In this document: positions 58,823 to 64,000 of the stretch, piece by piece
Numbering within the stretch: position 1 is the stretch's first letter
Layout of the letters: every line of letters starts with the position of its first letter
Assembly (NCBI GenBank): GCA_036250225.1
Contig: JAPZLL010000012.1
Location: 62,001 to 126,000, forward strand
Reading direction: 5' to 3'
From: Cercophora sp. LCS_1
Lineage: Eukaryota; Ascomycota; Sordariomycetes; Sordariales; Lasiosphaeriaceae
DNA: 64,000 nt
Position numbers and translations under genes: made by a program
Notes under the pieces: generated by a model
What the model was told of the DNA's origin: nothing
Database searches by the model: none
The model's input: only the letters and a program-made list of their open reading frames with translations

Positions 58823-60695
58823 ATGCCGGCCACCAACGGTTCTGTCGCCAAAGGCGCACCCGCCAAGGTTCTTGACTACAAGACGGCCGAGGATGTCCTG
58901 AAAGAGTATGAGACGCGCGATGGCCTCTCCATCCGCGATCTTATGGACTCCAAGGCCCAGGGCGGTCTCACATACAACGACTTCTTGCTGCTTCCGGGGC
59001 ACATTGGCTTCCCTGCATCAGAAGTCACCCTGGATTCGCCCATCACCAAGCGCATCAGCTTGAAGACGCCCTTTGTGTCATCGCCCATGGACACCGTCAC
59101 CGAACACGATATGGCCGTCCACATGGCACTCCAGGGTGGCCTCGGTGTCATCCACCATAACTGCTCTCCCGATGCTCAGGCCGATATGGTCCGAAAGGTC
59201 AAGCGCTACGAAAACGGTTTCATTCTCGACCCCGTCGTTATCCAGCGGGGCACCACCGTTGGCGAGGCCAAGGCGTTGAAGGAGAAGTGGGGGTTCGGAG
59301 GTTTCCCCGTCACAGGTCAGTTCTCCCTTGTCTAGCTTTTTCTTTGCTCTAGGCTTCAATGATTACAAACCTATAAATCATAACTTTCGTTCCACCGTAT
59401 CGACCTATGCGTCATGGGGAAATATTCACTGAAAATTATGAGCGGCCTCACTCTTTTCACTTCAATGTCATGGCGCTAGTCTCTACGCAGCACTGACCAC
59501 CATGAACAGAATCCGGAAAGCTGGGCTCTAAGCTCCTTGGTATCGTCACGAACCGCGACATTCAGTTTGAGGATGACCTCGACCAACCCGTTGCGAATGT
59601 CATGGTTACGGACCTGATCACTGCATCTTCGGGTGTCACCCTCGCCGAGGCGAACAAGATTTTGGCCAAGTCCAAGAAGGGCAAGCTTCCAATCGTTGAC
59701 GCTGACGGAAACCTCGTTTCGATGATTTCTCGCTCCGATTTGACAAAGAACCTTCACTTCCCTTTGGCTTCCAAGCTTCCCGACTCGAAGCAGCTCATTT
59801 GCGCTGCCGCCATCGGCACGCGCCCCGAGGACAAGCTCCGGCTTGCCAAGTTGGTTGATGCTGGCTTGGATATCGTCATCCTTGACAGCAGTCAAGGCAA
59901 CAGCATGTATCAGATCGAGATGATTAAGTGGATCAAAGAGACCTACCCTGATCTCGATGTCATTGGCGGCAACGTGGTGACCAGAGAGCAGGCTGCTGCT
60001 CTGATTGCCGCGGGTGTTGACGGCCTTCGTATTGGCATGGGTAGCGGAAGCGCTTGCATTACCCAGGAGGTCATGGCAGTTGGTCGTCCCCAGGCAACTG
60101 CTGTCTACAACGTCAGCTCGTTCGCTGCCCGATTTGGCGTCCCCTGCATTGCCGACGGTGGCATTCAGAATGTGGGCCACATTGTCAAGGGCCTTTCTCT
60201 TGGTGCCTCTACGGTTATGATGGGTGGTCTTCTTGCTGGCACTACCGAGTCGCCCGGCACGTCCTTTGTCTCCCGCGAAGGCAAGCTTGTCAAGGCCTAC
60301 AGAGGCATGGGTAGCATTGATGCTATGCAAGACAAGAAGGCCGGTGGCGGTGGCAAGGACAGCCAGAAGAGCAACGCCGGAACTGCCCGCTACTTCTCCG
60401 AGGGTGACAGTGTTCTTGTTGCCCAAGGTGTCTCAGGCGCCGTTGCCCACAGAGGGTTAGTTGCATTTGTCCTTGACTGTATCAAAGCTGACATGTTTGT
60501 AGATCCATCGGAAAGTTTGTGCCGTATCTTGCAGCTGGGTTGAAACACTCGCTGCAGGACTCTGGTGTCAAGAGCCTTCTTGAGCTTCACGAGGGCGTCG
60601 AGAGCGGCACCGTCAGGTTTGAGATTCGCACTGCGAGCGCTCAGCTGGAAGGCGGCGTCAACATGGAGTCTTATGAGAAGAAGCTGTACGCCTAA
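58823..60695 (+). CDS. imd: Inosine-5'-monophosphate dehydrogenase
   Basis: Three exons, 58823-59315, 59510-60455 and 60503-60695, give 543 residues. Introns are GTCAGT...GAACAG and GTTAGT...TGTAG. Landmarks are GLTYNDFLLLPGHIGFPASEV, the catalytic-barrel start TPFVSSPMDTVTEHDMA, then two CBS domains (about 125-245: DPVVIQRGTTVGEA; LGIVTNRDIQF; KGKLPIVDADGNLVSMISR). DIVILDSSQGNS, the catalytic loop GMGSGSACITQE with its nucleophilic Cys, IADGGIQNVGHIVKGLSLGA and GMGSIDAM follow. The enzyme oxidises IMP to XMP with NAD+, the committed step of guanine nucleotide synthesis, in the cytosol. The typical Ile before the Cys is Ala here (GSGSAC), as seen in some fungal enzymes. A 316-codon antisense frame over exon 2 is a codon-usage shadow. 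Confidence 0.96.
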
Positions 60696-61174
60696 GCACC
60701 TCGGTGATTGGGTGATGAAGTAATGAGGAACCAAAATCAGGTGGCTATCTGGGAAGGTCGGGTTGCTTGACATCGGAGTTGGTGGAACAAAAAATGGGTT
60801 GTCTGGAGGCAGGATCGGGGAAGATGGGTAGGGTCTCCAGAGAGCCTCTCTAGGCTGCGGAGAGGTATCTAGTTCACCGAATATACGGGAGCGTCGCATC
60901 CATGAGTCCTTGGAGCGTGATGAATCATGGGCACATTTTCGCCTAACAGATAGGACCTTTGAGACAGAAGAAACACTCTATAAGCTCGCGATCTAAAGTC
61001 TTGTCTGCTGTGGCGCATCTTCATGGTCCCTTCATGGCATGTCTCTATTTTGTGTATCCTGTTCCTGTCCTTGGTCCTAGGTATCCTGGTACTTTGCCAG
61101 TCCACCAAGCATTGCCTCGTTTCACTCATACCCACTTCTGTGGGGGGCTCGTTTCACCGTGCCGCACGGCATTC
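60696..61174. other. Convergent 3' region between the IMPDH and lys1 genes
   Basis: About 480 bp of 3'-UTR-type sequence with no gene seen. Confidence 0.6.
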
Positions 61175-62704
61175 CTAGTCCTCCAACGCGCTCGGTGGGA
61201 GAGTCGCAACCTTCTCATCGAAGAGCGTCTTGGCCCTGGCCCAGACAGGGTGGCTCTTCCAGTCGTTCAGAGCGAGAAGAGAGGGAAGGAGATCATCTAC
61301 AAAAGTGTTAGAACATTCAAGGCTCTGAGTTCTATCTGCCAGGGTCATAACTTACGGCTAAAGGCTTCGGATGCCTCGCGTGGCAAAAGAGAGGGAAGAT
61401 GGTCGATAGAAATGACCGACAGCGGAGGGCCGGTCTTGAGGCCCTCAACCGGGACAGTAGGGCTGTCAAATGTAGTCGCCACGGTGTAGATGGGGACAGG
61501 GGTGAAGGGTGAGGTGGTGTCCTTTTGCGGATTCAGTATGACAACATGGAAAGCGATGCCGGACCGCCAGTCTGGGTGAGCGAATGGGTAGTAAACTTAC
61601 AGCAGAGACGTCACAAACAACGCTGAGCTTGCGGTCAGGGTCCTGGAGAGACTCTATGTTCACTGGGGAGTTGTAAGCATGGCTTGGGAGGGTGAATGCT
61701 GGTAGAGGTCTCACCAAAATTGGGGATTTTGCTCGTGAGATAGATACAGTTGACAAAAATGTCGCTGTCGGTGATCTCCTCTGTTTCGTGAGTTAGCGGA
61801 TAGCGGGCGAAGATACCGCGCAGGGGATACGTACTGAAAGGACCGCCAACGGAGGTCTCCTTCATATCCCACTTGAGGATGTTATCCTCGGGGACACCGG
61901 CCTTACGGAGAGCAGAAACGGCGCCCGAACCGCATCTGCCAAGTGCGCCGATAACGATGACGCGCGGCAGACGGCCTGCCTTCTTGGCACCCTCATCAAC
62001 AGCCTTCTTCACATCAGCGATCAAAGCATCCTCATTAGGGTAGCTTGCGACGCCGGGGAAGGGCTCGCTGTGATCGAGCTGCCAGGCCCAGGCCTCAAGA
62101 GCCAGGGCAGCGCCAGCAAATCCGGCATGGAAACCGAAAGCCTGTTGGTCGGTCAACGTCTTGTCTCGCGCTTCAGGAGGTGGACAAGCCTGGAGTACCT
62201 ACAGCCACACGACGCCCACGATCGTCGACGAGAAACTCGAGGTCAAGAAGAGTACCTCCGCCTCTGGGGAACCTGGCCAGGACCTTTTCCCAGCCGCCTT
62301 GCTGCTTGTCTGTCCAGGGTCAGGGCCGATCGGGGGCATGAGTCAAATAGCGCAAGACTCACAGCAGTGGGCAAATTGAACATGGACATGCTTGAGAGGG
62401 ACTGCCAGGTATCAGTATATGTGTGATTGATGTGATACATAGGTGGTAACTTGCATTCCTTCTCCTCCAACTCCTTCAAGCCGACAATGATGTGGTCGGC
62501 CGGAACATCAACCCAGCTACCTTCAGGCACAAGGGTAGCGCCAGCAGCCTCGAATTCGCTGTCATCAAAGATTCTCTCGGGCGAACGCTCGATGTTGACA
62601 ACATATCCAGCCTTGATCAACTCGGATGCCGTGGTAGGCGTGAGAGCAGACCTGTGCTCGAGAGGCTTGGTCTCGCTGCGGAGATGGAGGACAGTGGGAG
62701 TCAT
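61175..62704 (-). CDS. lys1: Saccharopine dehydrogenase (NAD+, L-lysine-forming)
   Basis: Eight exons on the minus strand: 62704-62455, 62401-62363, 62309-62203, 62141-61835, 61780-61715, 61662-61601, 61521-61356 and 61296-61175. They give 372 residues, the family length. The first intron uses a GC donor (T|GCAAGT...GGCAG); only this splice yields EEKEFPLKHVHVQFAHCYKQ. Landmarks are MTPTVLHLRSETKPLEHRSA, RSPERIFDDSEFEAAGA, ADHIIVGLKELE, RFPRGGGTLLDLEFL and VIVIGALGRCGSGAVSAL. SDIFVNCIYLTSKIPNF, LSVVCDVSADTTSPFTPVPI and LPREASEAFSHDLLPSLLAL follow. The enzyme catalyses the last step of the alpha-aminoadipate pathway, saccharopine to lysine and 2-oxoglutarate. Upstream sits a perfect Gcn4/Cpc1 element, consistent with general amino acid control. 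Confidence 0.96.
62402..62454 (-). other. lys1: GC-AG intron of lys1
   Basis: A 53-nt intron reading GCAAGT at the donor and CTGGCAG at the acceptor, with an ATACTGATAC branch-like segment. A GT donor two bases downstream would break the conserved protein frame. Confidence 0.85.
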
Positions 62705-62822
62705 TGTAAACAAATTGTTGGGCACGAGGCGCACTGAGCAACAATTTCTTGGGCTTTGGGGGAGAGCGAGCTGGTGATGGCTGAGAATGTCAATGGCAAG
62801 CTCAGGGAAGCAGTGGGGCCTT

Positions 62823-62830
62823 ATTTTATA
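62823..62830 (-). promoter_or_regulatory. lys1: TATA box of lys1
   Basis: TATAAAAT on the minus strand, about 120 bp upstream of the lys1 start codon. Confidence 0.6.
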
Positions 62831-62864
62831 CAGCGTTTGAGAGAAAGCGATGTCGCGGCGAGCT

Positions 62865-62871
62865 TGAGTCA
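62865..62871 (-). promoter_or_regulatory. lys1: Gcn4/Cpc1-type site upstream of lys1
   Basis: GTGACTCAA on the minus strand contains the perfect core TGACTCA, about 160 bp from the start codon and about 35 bp upstream of the TATA box. This is the classical bZIP element of general amino acid control. Confidence 0.65.
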
Positions 62872-63593
62872 CTGCGAATCCGCAATCGCAATCAATCGAC
62901 CTTGGTCGTGAAAACCCTGCCCTTGGGGAAAAAAAATGGAGCAAACTGCAGGAACGCGGGATGACCCCGCGATCTCTCATTGGCCGGCAAGCCTTCCGGT
63001 ATCCTGAGGGGTCCCTGGTCGTCTCATCTTTCCACTTCAGTTGTCTTTTGGGCAAGTTGTTTATGCCGTTTATCGGCGCTCCGGAGTGTTCCTTGTGCGC
63101 TCCTTGATACCGACGGCTACGAGTTGGGGAGGACAAGATACCGAGTACTGTCCCAGGCGGCACCAACCAACAGCTGCAGTCTCCAGCGATGACCCCGCCT
63201 GTCAACTGCGAGACGAGCCCAGCGACGCCAAAGTTGGCGGACGCCCGATTTGGAGCAGGACGAGACCAACAGCCCGCGCACTGCACACTGCATGCCGCAG
63301 GTAGCGAATAGGAAGTCTTTCGGACCGCGCTCCGATCTGCAATTCGCCGCCCAGACAGCCAAGGCTGATCCAGAACTCCATTTCTATGCCGCCGATGAGG
63401 AAACTTGATCAAACCCGTTCGCTGCCCGCTGCCCGCTGCCCTGCCCCCCGAGCCCGAGCCCCTCTCCCCGGCACTGCTGTCCTCGCCTCCGACACCCGCG
63501 CCGGGCCCGTGCCTCACGACGAGACATCTTGTTTGTTCTCTCTTTTCATGCCCACTCCTGTGCTGGAGCAAAGTATTGTCCTAGCCGCCAATC

Positions 63594-64000
63594 ATGTCTG
63601 GCCGCATGCCCCCGGAACCCAATAATGATCAAGCCGGGGGCTTATTGAGACGCTTGCTCCCGGCATCTTCCTCGCCGTCCAAGGGCTCGTCATCTCCGGG
63701 CGAGACGGCAGCGCCGCTGGAACAGCGATCGCCTAGCCCGAAGTCGACCCCAGTATCTCCGGACGGCCTGACGGGCACTATTCCGCAGCCCGCCGCCGCC
63801 CGCAGAAAACGACAGGCAACAACCGCCGCTTGTGGGGCATGTCGACGCCGCAAATCGAAAGTCTGGTCCCCCTCTCCTACTGTTCTGAATGCTGTAGTTG
63901 CGATGCGCATCAGTACTTTCTTGATGTCTGGGCTGACAGTAATGTGTTGGGGTATAGTGCAACGGTGAGCGACCGGTTTGTTCGGTTTGCAAAGACCGCG
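63594..64000 (+). CDS. Zn2Cys6 transcription factor, N-terminal part, cut by right edge
   Basis: Exon 1 is 63594-63860 (89 codons) and exon 2 starts at 63958 and runs off the window. The intron (GTCTGG...TATAG, branch GCTGAC) falls exactly between Lys89 and the third cluster cysteine. The spliced cluster is C80-x2-C83-x6-C90-x6-C97-x2-C100, reading CGACRRRKSK then CNGERPVCSVCKDR. The first 75 residues are Ser/Pro-rich (SSSPSKGSSSPGETAAPLEQ). The donor is weak, but no other splice restores the cluster. The family binds DNA in the nucleus; nothing more can be said from this fragment. Confidence 0.85.

Larger units (their letters stand above)
62705..63593. other. Divergent region between lys1 and the right-edge regulator gene
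   Basis: About 890 bp that contains the lys1 promoter elements and the 5' leader of the Zn2Cys6 gene. No further gene was seen. Confidence 0.6.

Noticed and set aside
59476..60426. 316-codon open frame antisense to IMP dehydrogenase exon 2
   Set aside because: The sense strand encodes highly conserved IMPDH; the antisense product has no recognisable motif.

Overview
The window is nuclear DNA from a filamentous ascomycete (Pezizomycotina, most likely Sordariomycetes). The evidence is many short GT-AG introns (about 48-120 bp) with CTRAY-type branch sites, monocistronic genes on both strands, and fungal gene types: Spc7, Ssr4, Atg14, Spa2, an IQGAP-type Rng2/Iqg1, Zn2Cys6 regulators and Lys1. 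No transposon, tRNA, rRNA or CRISPR array was recognised. I rebuilt exon structures by hand; all complete models close in frame.

Left third (1-24 kb): the 5' end of a GH15 glucoamylase/trehalase-like gene runs off the left edge on the minus strand. It is followed by a triose-phosphate/nucleotide-sugar-type transporter (SLC35-like), an RBM42-like RRM protein, 6-phosphogluconate dehydrogenase, the SWI/SNF-RSC subunit Ssr4, ribosomal protein uS17 (S11) and the kinetochore scaffold Spc7/KNL1. Next comes an orphan locus (19.8-23.2 kb) for a membrane-anchored, acidic, repeat-bearing protein whose reading frame is interrupted by one in-frame TAG.

Middle (23-45.6 kb): Atg14, a small helical orphan, a block of degenerate repeats of about 150 bp, a DUF3807-like protein, a complete Zn2Cys6 regulator, mitochondrial NADH-cytochrome b5 reductase (Mcr1), an SH3 protein of the Nbp2/Skb5 kind, the CTD phosphatase Ssu72, the polarisome scaffold Spa2 and a MARVEL-domain protein with a PPTQPLA-repeat/polyglutamine tail.

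Right third (45.8-64 kb): a transferrin-receptor/GCPII-like M28 peptidase (Vps70/Tre type), an MFS transporter (YCR023C-like), the IQGAP homologue, IMP dehydrogenase and saccharopine dehydrogenase Lys1. Lys1 has a GC-AG first intron and a perfect Gcn4/Cpc1 site upstream. The 5' end of a second Zn2Cys6 regulator runs off the right edge.

Most of the window is housekeeping: carbon and NADPH supply, purine and lysine synthesis, chromatin and transcription, mitosis, cytokinesis and polarity. There is no operon-like system or secondary-metabolite cluster. The least explained parts are the split orphan repeat gene at 19.8-23.2 kb and the decayed repeat block at 27.1-27.7 kb.
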